DNA from: Peptoniphilus faecalis
Lineage (GTDB): Bacteria > Bacillota > Clostridia > Tissierellales > Peptoniphilaceae
Length of the DNA stretch: 64,000 nt
Reading direction: 5' to 3'
Assembly (NCBI RefSeq): GCF_012976305.1
Contig: NZ_JABDSR010000008.1
Span: 1 to 64,000, forward strand
The notes under the pieces were generated by a model. It was not told the DNA's origin. It did not search any database and saw only the letters and a program-made list of their open reading frames with translations. The position numbers were made by a program, and so were the translations under genes. The stretch's first letter is position 1, and each line of letters starts with the position of its first letter. Below are positions 1 through 8,190 of the stretch, one piece after another.

Positions 1-45
1 TCCTTTGATAATTTTAGATTGAGAATTTTTTTATGTTTTTACCAT

Positions 46-87
46 AAAAAAATATATGGTTTAAGCCATAAGACATAAACCATATAT
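46..87 (-). terminator. Possible orphan intrinsic terminator on the minus strand
   Basis: Two perfect 12-base arms (52-63 and 76-87) flank a 12-base loop. Read on the minus strand the hairpin is followed by a T tract, the complement of the A run at 46-51. No minus-strand gene is visible to its right, so what it would terminate is unclear. It may belong to a small RNA or be a remnant. Confidence 0.4.
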
Positions 88-354
88 CATTAATTTTTAT
101 TCACCAACACTATTTGACAAAGAACCATTATTATCGAAGAGCTGTCTTTTTTTGCAAAAAATTAATAATTTTATTATTTAAAACTTTAAAAATTTTAAAC
201 TAGAAAGAAAAGTGTGAACAGTAGATACAAAATTTAAAGTGTGAAAATTCAAATAGTTTGCCGATTAATATGAAATATAAAATTAAAAAATAAATCTTAA
301 TATAATTAAATTAAAAATATACTCAAATTGATTTAATTTTTCAATTAGCTATGG
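88..354. other. AT-rich intergenic stretch, no gene seen
   Basis: About 270 bases of very AT-rich sequence with stops in all frames. A TTGACA hexamer at 114-119 has no convincing -10 partner at 16-18 bases. Nothing else was recognised before the feo promoter. Confidence 0.5.
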
Positions 355-386
355 TATAATTAATTGAGAAATTGATAATCAAATTC
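355..386 (+). promoter_or_regulatory. feo promoter -10 box and Fur-like operator
   Basis: A perfect TATAAT lies at 355-360, with only a weak -35 (around 332-337). Immediately downstream, 368-386 is a 19-base near-palindrome, GAAATTGATAATCAAATTC, with one mismatched pair plus the central base. Its GATAATC core resembles Fur-type iron boxes. It overlaps the expected transcription start of an iron-uptake operon, so repression by an iron-loaded Fur or DtxR-type regulator is the natural inference. Confidence 0.55.
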
Positions 387-426
387 AAATATTGAAAAGT
401 ATTTATAAAAGTAGGTAGGTGTTAAG

Positions 427-657
427 ATGCTTAGTTTAATAATGGCGCCTCTAAATATAAACTTTAAAGTTTTTAAAGTTAAAAGTTTAAGAAATAGTGA
501 CGTAACTGAATCACACCTTGCAAATCTTGGGTTTGTTAAAGGGGCGATTATAAAAGTTATAAGCGAGAATGATGGCAATTTAATAGTTTCTATTAAAGAT
601 GCAAGGGTTGCAATTGGTAAAGACATTGCAAAAAAAATTTTAGTAGAGGAGATGTAG
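427..657 (+). CDS. feoA: Ferrous iron transport protein A (first copy)
   Basis: A 76-residue SH3-like FeoA domain protein, the usual size for this family. It is cytoplasmic and thought to modulate the FeoB permease. The sequence carries the family pattern of a short N-terminal segment, a region ending in ESHLANLGFVKGAIIKV, and a final strand-rich part ending in a Lys-Glu-rich tail. It opens a run of two feoA genes followed by feoB, with only two bases before the next start. Transcription most likely comes from the promoter at 355-360 next to a Fur-like palindrome. Two separate FeoA genes before FeoB is a common clostridial layout. Confidence 0.88.
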   Translation: MLSLIMAPLNINFKVFKVKSLRNSDVTESHLANLGFVKGAIIKVISENDGNLIVSIKDARVAIGKDIAKKILVEEM

Positions 658-659
658 AA

Positions 660-902
660 TTGCAAACATTAAAAGATGCAGTTGTTGGTAGATATTATAT
701 TGTAAAAAAAATAAATGGTTCTGGGCCTTTAAAAAGAAGAATAATGGACATGGGCATTACAAAAAATTCGAAAATCTACATAAGGAAGGTGGCACCTCTT
801 GGCGATCCAGTTCAAATTAATATTAGAAATTATGAACTTAGCATAAGGCGTGCAGATGCTGAGTTAATTTTAATTGAAGAAATAGAAAAGGAGGAGATCT
901 AA
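660..902 (+). CDS. feoA: Ferrous iron transport protein A (second copy)
   Basis: An 80-residue FeoA-type SH3-like protein starting at a TTG codon two bases after the first feoA stop. The segment GPLKRRIMDMGITKNSKI followed by VAPLGDPVQI is the typical FeoA core, more canonical than in the upstream copy. It ends directly against the feoB start and so is translationally linked to it. The two copies differ enough that they may not be interchangeable: one could act on FeoB gating and the other on partner binding, but this is inference. Confidence 0.9.
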   Translation: MQTLKDAVVGRYYIVKKINGSGPLKRRIMDMGITKNSKIYIRKVAPLGDPVQINIRNYELSIRRADAELILIEEIEKEEI

Positions 903-3062
903 TTGGCTATAACTATTGCACTTGCCGGGAATCCCAATAGTGGTAAGTCTACTTTATTCAACAATTTAACTGGTTCAAACCAATACGTTGGAAACTGGCC
1001 TGGAGTAACTGTTGAAAAAAAGACTGGTAAGTATAAAAAAGACAAGGAAGTACATTTTACAGATTTGCCGGGTATTTATTCTCTTTCTCCTTATACTTTG
1101 GAAGAAGTTGTATCAAGAGATTACCTTGTAAATGAAAGACCTGATGTAATAATTGACGTTGTAGATGGTACAAATATTGAAAGAAATTTATTTTTGGCTA
1201 CACAACTTGTAGAACTTGGCATTCCAGTTGTAATTGCACTTAACATGATGGATGTAGTTAGAAAAAACAATGACTTCATCGACATTAAGAAATTAGAGAA
1301 AAACTTTGGATGCAAGGTTGTTGAGATTTCTGCACTAAAAAATGAAAACATTGAAAAATTAATTGAGACGGCAAAGGGAGCTGTTAATTCAAACACAAAT
1401 TGTTGCTATGAATTTAACAGTGAAATAGAAAAATATATTACAGAAATAGAAAACTTTAGCGTTATAAAAGACAATCCTGCAAAGAGATGGCTTGCCGTTA
1501 AATTTTTTGAACAAGATGAAAAAATCTTAAAGGAATTTCCTCTCTATGGAAAAGAAATTAGAAGATTAAATGAGATTATAGAAGAAGCTGAAGAAAAATA
1601 CGACGATGATGGCGAAGGCATAATCACAGATGAAAGGTATAATTTTGTATCAGAAGTTACAAAAGATTCTGTTAAAAAAGGTAGAAAGGGAATGACCACT
1701 TCTGACAAAATCGACAGAGTTGTTACAAATAGATTTTTGGCAATTCCAATTTTCGTTGGAGTTATTACCCTAGTTTATATTTTAGCAATAAATTATGTTG
1801 GAGGACCAGTTACTGATTGGGTCAATGATACTTTCTTTGGAGAAATAATTGGAGAAAACTTTAGGGGATTTTTAGAAAATGCTGGCACATCACCTGTATT
1901 GACATCATTATTAGTTGATGGAATCATAGGAGGAGTTGGAGCAGTATTAGGATTTTTACCAGTAATCGCTGTACTATTTTTATTTATAGCAATCTTAGAA
2001 GACATTGGTTATATGGCAAGAATTGCCTTTATACTAGATAGAGTTTTCAGAAAATTTGGTTTATCCGGTAAATCCTTTATTCCAATTTTAATGGGAACTG
2101 GTTGTTCAGTACCTGCAATTATGGGAACTAGAACTATTGAGTCAGACAATGACAGAAGAATGACTATTATGACTGCATCCTTTATGCCATGTGGTGCAAA
2201 GCTTGATATAATTGCAATGTTTGCGGCTTTCTTAGGTGGCAGCTGGTGGTATGCACCTCTATGGTACTTTGGTGGAATTATTGCAGTAGTAGTATCAGGA
2301 ATAATTTTAAAGAAGACAAAATATTTTTCAGGAGATCCTGCTCCTTTTGTAATGGAACTTCCTGAATATCACATGCCAAGTGCTCACAATGTTTTTAAAG
2401 CAACTTGGAATAGATGTAAGGCCTTCGTAGTAAAAGCTGGAACAATTATCCTTCTTGCAACAGTTGTAATTTGGGTACTAAAGAGTATATCAGTTACAGG
2501 ACAATTTGTGGACTTTGAATCAGATGCAAAGGACTCAATTCTAGCAGCAATAGGTAGAGCCATTGCACCAATATTTGCGCCTCTTGGTTTTGGAAATTGG
2601 ATTGCAAGTGTTGCTACAATTCTTGGACTTGTTGCAAAGGAAGTTGTCGTTGGAACTTATGGAGTCTTAGCAGGAATTGGAGAAGTAGGAGCAGAGGATA
2701 GCAACATGATATCACTTGTAGCTTCACAATTTTCCGTTGCATCAGCTTTTGCCTTTGTATTTTTCAATCAACTTACAGTTCCTTGCTTTGCAGCCATGGG
2801 AGCAATAAAAGAAGAAATGGGATCTAAAAAATGGTTTGGATTTGCCGTAGGGTATCAAATTGTATTTTCTTACACAATTGCTTTTATGATTTATCAATTT
2901 GGAAGATTGTTAGAAGGAGGATCCTTTAATATAATGACAGGAATTGCAGTACTTGTTTTATTGGTATATATATATCTTTTGTTTAGAAAAGATAGATCAA
3001 AATTACAAGGTGGAGAATTTAAAAAGAAAAGGGACAAGGTGGTAAAGTATGAATCCAATTAA
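903..3062 (+). CDS. feoB: Ferrous iron transport protein B
   Basis: A 719-residue Fe(II) permease of the plasma membrane. The N-terminal G domain shows GNPNSGKST at residues 9-17 (P-loop), DLPG near residue 55 (G3) and NMMD near 114 (G4). It is followed by a helical linker, two Gate-type membrane regions starting near residue 275 with the conserved GTGCSVPAIMGTR segment, and a C-terminal FeoB segment. The start is TTG at 903, supported by the strong GGAGGAG site just upstream. The length is normal for the family. Its last codons overlap a small Cys-rich gene, so the operon is feoA-feoA-feoB-Cys-rich protein. Confidence 0.96.
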   Translation: MAITIALAGNPNSGKSTLFNNLTGSNQYVGNWPGVTVEKKTGKYKKDKEVHFTDLPGIYSLSPYTLEEVVSRDYLVNERPDVIIDVVDGTNIERNLFLATQLVELGIPVVIALNMMDVVRKNNDFIDIKKLEKNFGCKVVEISALKNENIEKLIETAKGAVNSNTNCCYEFNSEIEKYITEIENFSVIKDNPAKRWLAVKFFEQDEKILKEFPLYGKEIRRLNEIIEEAEEKYDDDGEGIITDERYNFVSEVTKDSVKKGRKGMTTSDKIDRVVTNRFLAIPIFVGVITLVYILAINYVGGPVTDWVNDTFFGEIIGENFRGFLENAGTSPVLTSLLVDGIIGGVGAVLGFLPVIAVLFLFIAILEDIGYMARIAFILDRVFRKFGLSGKSFIPILMGTGCSVPAIMGTRTIESDNDRRMTIMTASFMPCGAKLDIIAMFAAFLGGSWWYAPLWYFGGIIAVVVSGIILKKTKYFSGDPAPFVMELPEYHMPSAHNVFKATWNRCKAFVVKAGTIILLATVVIWVLKSISVTGQFVDFESDAKDSILAAIGRAIAPIFAPLGFGNWIASVATILGLVAKEVVVGTYGVLAGIGEVGAEDSNMISLVASQFSVASAFAFVFFNQLTVPCFAAMGAIKEEMGSKKWFGFAVGYQIVFSYTIAFMIYQFGRLLEGGSFNIMTGIAVLVLLVYIYLLFRKDRSKLQGGEFKKKRDKVVKYESN

Positions 3063-3195
3063 TGTTGTAGTTGCCCTTGTAATAATTTTAGCAATTGTCT
3101 TTGCTGCAAAAAGGGTAATAAGTAAAAAAGGTGGATGCGATTGTGGATGCAATTCATGTCACAGTGCATGTTCATTAGGTGAAAAGAAAAAATAA
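3049..3195 (+). CDS. FeoB-associated Cys-rich membrane protein
   Basis: A 48-residue ORF overlapping the feoB end by 14 bases. Residues 4-20 form one hydrophobic helix. They are followed by a basic stretch and a cysteine cluster, GGCDCGCNSCHSACS, that contains five Cys and one His. Size, architecture and position match the FeoB-associated Cys-rich protein family seen after feoB in many Firmicutes. The cysteines may bind iron at the membrane, but the role is not established. The start is ATG 3049, and an intrinsic terminator follows at once, which ends the feo operon. Confidence 0.85.
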   Translation: MNPINVVVALVIILAIVFAAKRVISKKGGCDCGCNSCHSACSLGEKKK

Positions 3196-3200
3196 ATTTT

Positions 3201-3231
3201 AAGAATACCTCTTAGCAGGTATTCTTTTTTT
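3201..3231 (+). terminator. Terminator of the feo operon
   Basis: Perfect 10-base arms AAGAATACCT (3201-3210) and AGGTATTCTT (3217-3226) with a 6-base loop are followed by a T run. Confidence 0.9.
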
Positions 3232-3410
3232 GTGATTTTTTAATTAAAATCTTTCCTTAAATCCTTAAATAAATTTTAAAGTTGTAATAAAAATTTAGCT
3301 TTTTATAAATTCCTTATTACAAATTTTAAAACAAGGAAAATTAGAATAAAAAATATATTTTAATAGAAAATTATTTTTCGAATCATTGGAAAAAATTTAT
3401 AAATAATGAT

Positions 3411-3514
3411 TTTCACTATATAAAGGTTTTATTCATCATATGAAATGTGAAACTTTAGTGAAATTTGTAAATCTAAAGCAAATCCCTTGAATTAGAATTT
3501 CAAAGTAATATAAT
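3411..3514 (+). promoter_or_regulatory. Promoter region of the V-type ATPase operon
   Basis: TTGAAT (3487-3492) and TATAAT (3509-3514) are spaced by 16 bases, placing the transcript start near 3521. That excludes the ATG at 3520 as the first start codon. Upstream, TTTCACTA (3411-3418) and TAGTGAAA (3456-3463) form a widely spaced inverted repeat of unknown meaning. The rest of the gap between 3232 and 3552 holds no gene. Confidence 0.6.
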
Positions 3515-3552
3515 GAGAAATGCACAAGGTAATGAAAAGAGTGGTGATATTT

Positions 3553-3876
3553 TTGAAAGAAAGTATAGATAGTATTTTAGCAATAGATAAAAAAACTAGA
3601 GAACTTGTCGACAGCACTGAAAAAGAAATTGAAAATATTAAAAAAGACTTGAGAGAAAAGTTAACTGATATTGAAAATGAATCAATAGAAAGGGCGAAGG
3701 CTATTGGAAAAGAAAAAAGTGATGAAATTTTAGCTGATTTTGAAAAAAAAGCTGAAGATTTAAAAAAAGAAAATGAAAAGAATTTAAAGAGAATTGAAGA
3801 ATTTTACAGTGAGAATTCCGATAAACTCATTCAAAATGCCTTTGAAATGGTGATTGGAAGTAAATCAAATGTTTGA
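3553..3876 (+). CDS. V-type ATPase subunit G/H-like stalk protein
   Basis: A 107-residue, highly charged, predicted coiled-coil protein, rich in Lys and Glu. It corresponds to the small peripheral-stalk partner of subunit E (NtpF/AhaH type). The start is taken as TTG 3553 because a GGTGAT site precedes it by five bases and the promoter at 3487-3514 would start RNA at about 3521. A longer reading from ATG 3520 adds 11 residues but would lack a leader. It is the first gene of the ATPase operon and overlaps subunit C by eight bases. The assignment rests on position and coiled-coil character, since the sequence itself is of low complexity. Confidence 0.75.
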   Translation: MKESIDSILAIDKKTRELVDSTEKEIENIKKDLREKLTDIENESIERAKAIGKEKSDEILADFEKKAEDLKKENEKNLKRIEEFYSENSDKLIQNAFEMVIGSKSNV

Positions 3877-4876
3877 TGGTTTAAAGGCTTTAAATGCTAA
3901 AATCTCAAAAATGTATTCAGAATTTTTAGCCTATGAGGATTTTGAAAAAATGGCAGATGGTGACAATGTTAGATTCTGCCTTTCCTATTTAAAAGAAAAA
4001 AAATTTCCTAATATAGATTCTTTTTCGGATATTTATGAAATTGAAGTCTTTTTGGAAGAGTACAGAAGAAGTGAAATTGCAAAACTTCGTGGATTTTTGC
4101 CGCTGAGATATGCAGATTTTTTGAAGGCCTACTTGGAGAGAATAAATATTGAAAAGATCGTCAAGATTTTGAGGTCTTTGAGGATGAATAAAGAACCAAA
4201 GGTTGATAAACTTGTCATTTTAGGTAAAAAAATCAACTTTAAAGAGGAAACCTTTGAATCTTTTATAGACAATTTAAAGGACACACATTATTATGAGTAT
4301 CTAAAAAACTATAAGTCATCTAAGGACGAAGATGCTCTTTTTTCTATTGAGATGAATTTAGAAAAATTTTATTACAGAAATTTAACTGAGACAACAAAAT
4401 CTTTTTCCAAAGAGGATGTAGAAGAGTTTAAAAAAATTTTTGGTGTAAAAATTGATTTGCTCAATATTATTTGGATTTATAGAGCAAAGAAATATTATAA
4501 TATTTCACCTGAAGAAATTTTCAACTTCACTATTTTTGGTGGAAATTATAATTCAGAAAAACTTCTTAAACTTTCTTATTTAGATGAAAGGGAATTTGAA
4601 GAAGAAATAAGAAATTCAAAATATGGAGCCCTTTTTGCACAGGGAAGAGTTATTGTTACTGGTAGAACTGCTAAAAAGATTATGTATTCTATTGTAAGGA
4701 AAAATTTTAGAAGAACCGATGGTATAGATAAGTTCATGAGTTTTTTGGTTCTTTTAGATTATGAAATTGCCAATATCGAAAGAATTCTTGAAGGCACTAG
4801 ATTTGGTCTTAATAAAAAGGAAAAGTTAAAATACATGATTGTTGATAGAGAGGGAAGTGAAGAAATTGGCCGTTGA
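3869..4876 (+). CDS. atpC: V-type ATPase subunit C
   Basis: A 335-residue soluble subunit related to V-ATPase subunit d/AhaC, which links the central stalk to the membrane rotor. It is all-helical in appearance, without membrane spans, and of the usual length. The start is ATG 3869, behind GGAAG at 3856-3860; a longer frame from 3854 lacks a site. It overlaps both neighbours, as is typical for this operon. The sequence of subunit C is weakly conserved, so the call leans on its place between the G/H-like and I subunits and on its size. Confidence 0.85.
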   Translation: MFDGLKALNAKISKMYSEFLAYEDFEKMADGDNVRFCLSYLKEKKFPNIDSFSDIYEIEVFLEEYRRSEIAKLRGFLPLRYADFLKAYLERINIEKIVKILRSLRMNKEPKVDKLVILGKKINFKEETFESFIDNLKDTHYYEYLKNYKSSKDEDALFSIEMNLEKFYYRNLTETTKSFSKEDVEEFKKIFGVKIDLLNIIWIYRAKKYYNISPEEIFNFTIFGGNYNSEKLLKLSYLDEREFEEEIRNSKYGALFAQGRVIVTGRTAKKIMYSIVRKNFRRTDGIDKFMSFLVLLDYEIANIERILEGTRFGLNKKEKLKYMIVDREGSEEIGR

Positions 4877-6794
4877 AAAAATGAAGGTCGCTAATATCAT
4901 TGGCAATATTAGTGATATGGATTCAGTTGTTCTAGACATTTTGAATTTAAAATGTATGCAATTTATGTCCACTGAAGCGAATATAGCAGAAAATAAATTC
5001 ACCTTTAGTTTGGACAATGAAGAAAACTTAGAGAGAAATCTTGAACTTAATTATATTTCTCCTATTGAAGAAGATCAATCCCATAAATCCACAGCTAAGA
5101 AAGCCACTGAAATTATGGATTTCTTAGGCTTTGACAAGATTGATGAGTATTACTTTGAAAAGGTAAATGTAAAGGAAGACATAGATTCTTTCGTAAAAAA
5201 CATCAGTGATAAAATCAATGAGTACGAAAAGACTAAGGAAAATTTAAAAATACTTGATACTTTAAAAGAGAATTATGAATTATTTAAAAATGTTGATATT
5301 GACTTAAAAGACATTGCAGATTTAAAATATTTCAACTCTAGATTTGGTTTCTTGGACAAAGATGCTAGACAAAGATTAAAGAAAAACTATGGCAATATCC
5401 TTGCCATGATTTATCACACAGGTACTGTGGATAATCGTGAACTTTTCCTTGTAATCTATCCAAGGGAAGCTGAAAAAGATGTCGATAGACTGCTAAATAG
5501 CTTAAACTTTACAGAAGTGGAACTTCTTGGTGAAAATGTAGAGGGTACTGCAAACTTAATTTATAAGAACCTTGAAGAAGAAGAGGAAAATGTAAAGAGA
5601 AAGATTTTTGAAATAGAAGAGTATAAGAAAAATCTTTTGGAAAGTAGAAATGAGGAGTTAAAGACTACCCTCGCTCACATGCTTAGCTATGAGGGAATTG
5701 AAAAAGCTAAGAGATACATGCTTAAATCAAACAAGTACTTCTATCTTTCAGGTTGGATTGGTGACTCTGATAAGAGCAAATTAGAAAAAAAATTATCCAA
5801 ATATAGGGACCTTGATATTAAGTATTTCGACCCAAAAAGCGAAAACATGAAGACACCGACAAAGTTAAAAAATGCAAATTTTTTCAAGCCCTTTGAGCTA
5901 TTAATAAATATGTACGGAACGCCGAATTATGGCGAATTTGATCCAACTGTAATTTTTGGAATTACCTACATGATTCTTTTTGGAGCAATGTTTGGCGACT
6001 TGGGTCAAGGGGCTGTATTTGCAATTGCCGGACTAATATTAAGAAAGAAAAACAAGGATTTTGGCGGACTTCTTCTTAGGATGGGTGCATCTTCAATGTT
6101 TTTTGGTTTGATGTATGGATCAGTTTTTGGAAGTGAAGAAATCATTCGGGCAATGTGGTTTAGACCCTTTGAGAATATAAACGACACTCTTGTAATTGCA
6201 ATATATTTTGGCATTATTCTACTTGCCATAGCTTATGGTATAGGTATTTACAATAGATTAAAAAGTGGAAAACCTGATGAAGCCTTTTTCTCTAAAGAAG
6301 GTTTTTTGGGAGTTCTAATTTTTGTAGCGATGATTAATATTGGAATGAATGTAATGGGAGCAAAATCACTTATACCTATGAATATTTCTTTAGGAATATT
6401 GGTGATAAGTCTAATAATTATGCTACTAAAAAGACCTATTCTTAAAATTTTATTTAATAAAGAGGCAGAGGGTTCTGCCGCAGATTATTATATTGAGTCC
6501 TCCTTTGGACTATTAGAGGCTTTATTATCTACCATGAGTTCAATTATTTCTTTTATAAGAGTTGGTGCCTTTGCCATAAACCACGTTGGTTTGTTCTTGG
6601 CATTTAAGACCCTTGGAGAAATGGTTGGTTCAAGTGGAGGAAATATTGCAGTTTTAATTTTTGGAAATATTTTGATTTTGGGACTAGAAGGTCTAATTGT
6701 ATTTATTCAATCTCTAAGACTTGAGTATTATGAAATGTTTAGCAAGTATTATAGTGGTGACGGCATACTTTTTGAAGCCGATAGAATTTATTAA
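4866..6794 (+). CDS. atpI: V-type ATPase subunit I (membrane stator)
   Basis: A 642-residue protein with a long hydrophilic coiled-coil N-terminal half (to about residue 340) and about seven membrane segments in the C-terminal half. This is the plan of the a/I subunit that forms the ion half-channels. The essential membrane arginine is probably in SFIRVGAFAINHVG near residue 565. The start is taken as TTG 4866, giving MAVEKMK, a common family N-terminus, with AGAGAGGGA upstream; GTG 4857 or TTG 4839 are alternatives. It overlaps subunit C by 11 bases. Confidence 0.92.
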   Translation: MAVEKMKVANIIGNISDMDSVVLDILNLKCMQFMSTEANIAENKFTFSLDNEENLERNLELNYISPIEEDQSHKSTAKKATEIMDFLGFDKIDEYYFEKVNVKEDIDSFVKNISDKINEYEKTKENLKILDTLKENYELFKNVDIDLKDIADLKYFNSRFGFLDKDARQRLKKNYGNILAMIYHTGTVDNRELFLVIYPREAEKDVDRLLNSLNFTEVELLGENVEGTANLIYKNLEEEEENVKRKIFEIEEYKKNLLESRNEELKTTLAHMLSYEGIEKAKRYMLKSNKYFYLSGWIGDSDKSKLEKKLSKYRDLDIKYFDPKSENMKTPTKLKNANFFKPFELLINMYGTPNYGEFDPTVIFGITYMILFGAMFGDLGQGAVFAIAGLILRKKNKDFGGLLLRMGASSMFFGLMYGSVFGSEEIIRAMWFRPFENINDTLVIAIYFGIILLAIAYGIGIYNRLKSGKPDEAFFSKEGFLGVLIFVAMINIGMNVMGAKSLIPMNISLGILVISLIIMLLKRPILKILFNKEAEGSAADYYIESSFGLLEALLSTMSSIISFIRVGAFAINHVGLFLAFKTLGEMVGSSGGNIAVLIFGNILILGLEGLIVFIQSLRLEYYEMFSKYYSGDGILFEADRIY

Positions 6795-6814
6795 AGAGGA
6801 AGAGGAGTTTAAAG

Positions 6815-7234
6815 ATGGAAAAAATTATTATTTTCGCAGTGTTGACAGTTTTTTCAATGGTAGTTTCAGGTTTTTATTTTATTTACAAAGGAACAGATGC
6901 AAATAGAAAGTTTGCACGTGCCTTTATGAAATTAAACCTATTTGTTTTCGTACCAATTTTTGTTTTTGGATTAATATCTCTTGTGCCACAAATGGCATCT
7001 GCAGCAACTGCTTCAACAGGTGGTAATGGACTTGGATTTTTAGCAGCAGGTCTTTCAACTGGACTTGCATCACTTGGCGCTGGTGTCGCTGTATCAAATG
7101 TAGGCTCTGCAGCAATAGGAGCTGTATCAGAAGATCCAAATATTCTTGGTAAGTCAATGATCTACCTAGGACTTGCAGAAGGTATTGCTATTTATGGTCT
7201 TATCATTTCAATTATGATTCTTGGAAGACTATAA
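6815..7234 (+). CDS. atpK: V-type ATPase subunit K (rotor ring proteolipid)
   Basis: A 139-residue membrane protein with four hydrophobic segments (about 3-24, 41-62, 72-97 and 112-138). The last two form a canonical proteolipid hairpin: a Gly/Ala-rich helix, the polar turn SEDPNILGKS, and a final helix with the ion-binding Glu122 in LAEGIAIYG. The first two segments are not a proteolipid repeat. They end in a small-residue stretch, MASAATAS, that looks like a signal-peptidase site. The coupling ion (H+ or Na+) cannot be decided by eye. A good AGAGGAAGAGG site lies before the start. Confidence 0.93.
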   Translation: MEKIIIFAVLTVFSMVVSGFYFIYKGTDANRKFARAFMKLNLFVFVPIFVFGLISLVPQMASAATASTGGNGLGFLAAGLSTGLASLGAGVAVSNVGSAAIGAVSEDPNILGKSMIYLGLAEGIAIYGLIISIMILGRL

Positions 7235-7548
7235 TGAGATCAATTCTTTTAACATCCAACGAAGATATTATTAACGGCCTTCGCCTTGCAGGTGTAAGGT
7301 CTGTTAAATGTAATGACAGATCTGAACTTTTAAAAAATTTTAAAATATATACAAAGACTGAAAATATAGGAATAATTATTTTGACATATTCTTCCTTCAA
7401 AGAAATCAAGGAAGAAGTCTTGGAATTTAAACTTAGTGGAGAACTTCCACTAGTGGTAACTATTCCCGATTTAGATGGACAAATGGAAGATGATTTTATT
7501 TTAAAATATGTCAGAGAAGCTGTCGGTGTGAAAGCTGTAGGTGATTAA
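7234..7548 (+). CDS. atpF: V-type ATPase subunit F
   Basis: A 104-residue Rossmann-like central-stalk protein. The pattern fits subunit F: an N-terminal strand followed by NGLRLAGV, then GIIILTYSSFKEI in the middle and LPLVVTIPD near residue 77. The normal length is 100-110. It overlaps the last base of the K stop codon and abuts the E subunit, so translation is coupled. With subunit D it forms the rotor shaft. Confidence 0.9.
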   Translation: MRSILLTSNEDIINGLRLAGVRSVKCNDRSELLKNFKIYTKTENIGIIILTYSSFKEIKEEVLEFKLSGELPLVVTIPDLDGQMEDDFILKYVREAVGVKAVGD

Positions 7549-8190
7549 ATGATTTTACTTGAAAACAAAATTGCCATATTTAACAAAATTGTTTTTTTAA
7601 AGCAAAAGGAAGAATGTGAAAAGAGGATTCGAGAAGAAAAAGAAAGGGCTGAAAAGATTTTATCTGAAAAAATTGAATCTCTAAAAAAAGCTGAAGAAGC
7701 TTTTATAGATAGAAGAATAACCCTTGCAAATAGGAGAGGATATGAACTCATTGCCTCTGTTGAGGAGCAAAAGAGAGTTTTATTTTTAGAAGAAGATGAA
7801 AAGCTATTAAAAGAACTCCTTGAAACACTTTCACAAAAGCTTTTAGAATTTACTAAAACAGAAGAATATGTGAATATGGAAACTGAAAATTTTAAAAATA
7901 TTTTAGAAGAAATAGATGAAAAAAGCATTTATCTCTATGTAAAAAACAATGAAAATGAAGAACTCATTAAAAAATTTAAAGAAATTGCAAAAAAAAGGGG
8001 AGTTGAGTTAAAAATCGACGAGCTTTTTGAATATCATATTGGCGGATTTATAATTTCTGATATAGAACAAACTTATAACATCAATATGTCTTTAAAAAAT
8101 AAATTGGAAGACATGAGATATGAAATTGGATCAATGCTACACGAAAAATTAAAAGAAAGAGGTGAAGTCATTGGAAAGGGCAACAATTAA
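7549..8190 (+). CDS. atpE: V-type ATPase subunit E
   Basis: A 213-residue peripheral-stalk subunit. The N-terminal half is a long, charged helix (residues 10-110) and the C-terminal third is a compact domain containing YHIGGFIISDIEQTYNINMS, as expected for subunit E. It starts one base after the F stop behind GGTGAT. Its end overlaps the A-subunit start. With the G/H-like gene product it makes the outer stalk. Confidence 0.9.
   Translation: MILLENKIAIFNKIVFLKQKEECEKRIREEKERAEKILSEKIESLKKAEEAFIDRRITLANRRGYELIASVEEQKRVLFLEEDEKLLKELLETLSQKLLEFTKTEEYVNMETENFKNILEEIDEKSIYLYVKNNENEELIKKFKEIAKKRGVELKIDELFEYHIGGFIISDIEQTYNINMSLKNKLEDMRYEIGSMLHEKLKERGEVIGKGNN

Noticed and set aside
114-142. TTGACA at 114-119 as a promoter
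   Set aside because: No -10 like sequence occurs at 16-18 bases and no gene follows before the feo promoter.
7545-7928. Long minus-strand open frame inside atpE
   Set aside because: It is antisense to a Lys/Glu-rich coding sequence, is Ser/Phe-rich, and has no ribosome site. It is a shadow of atpE.
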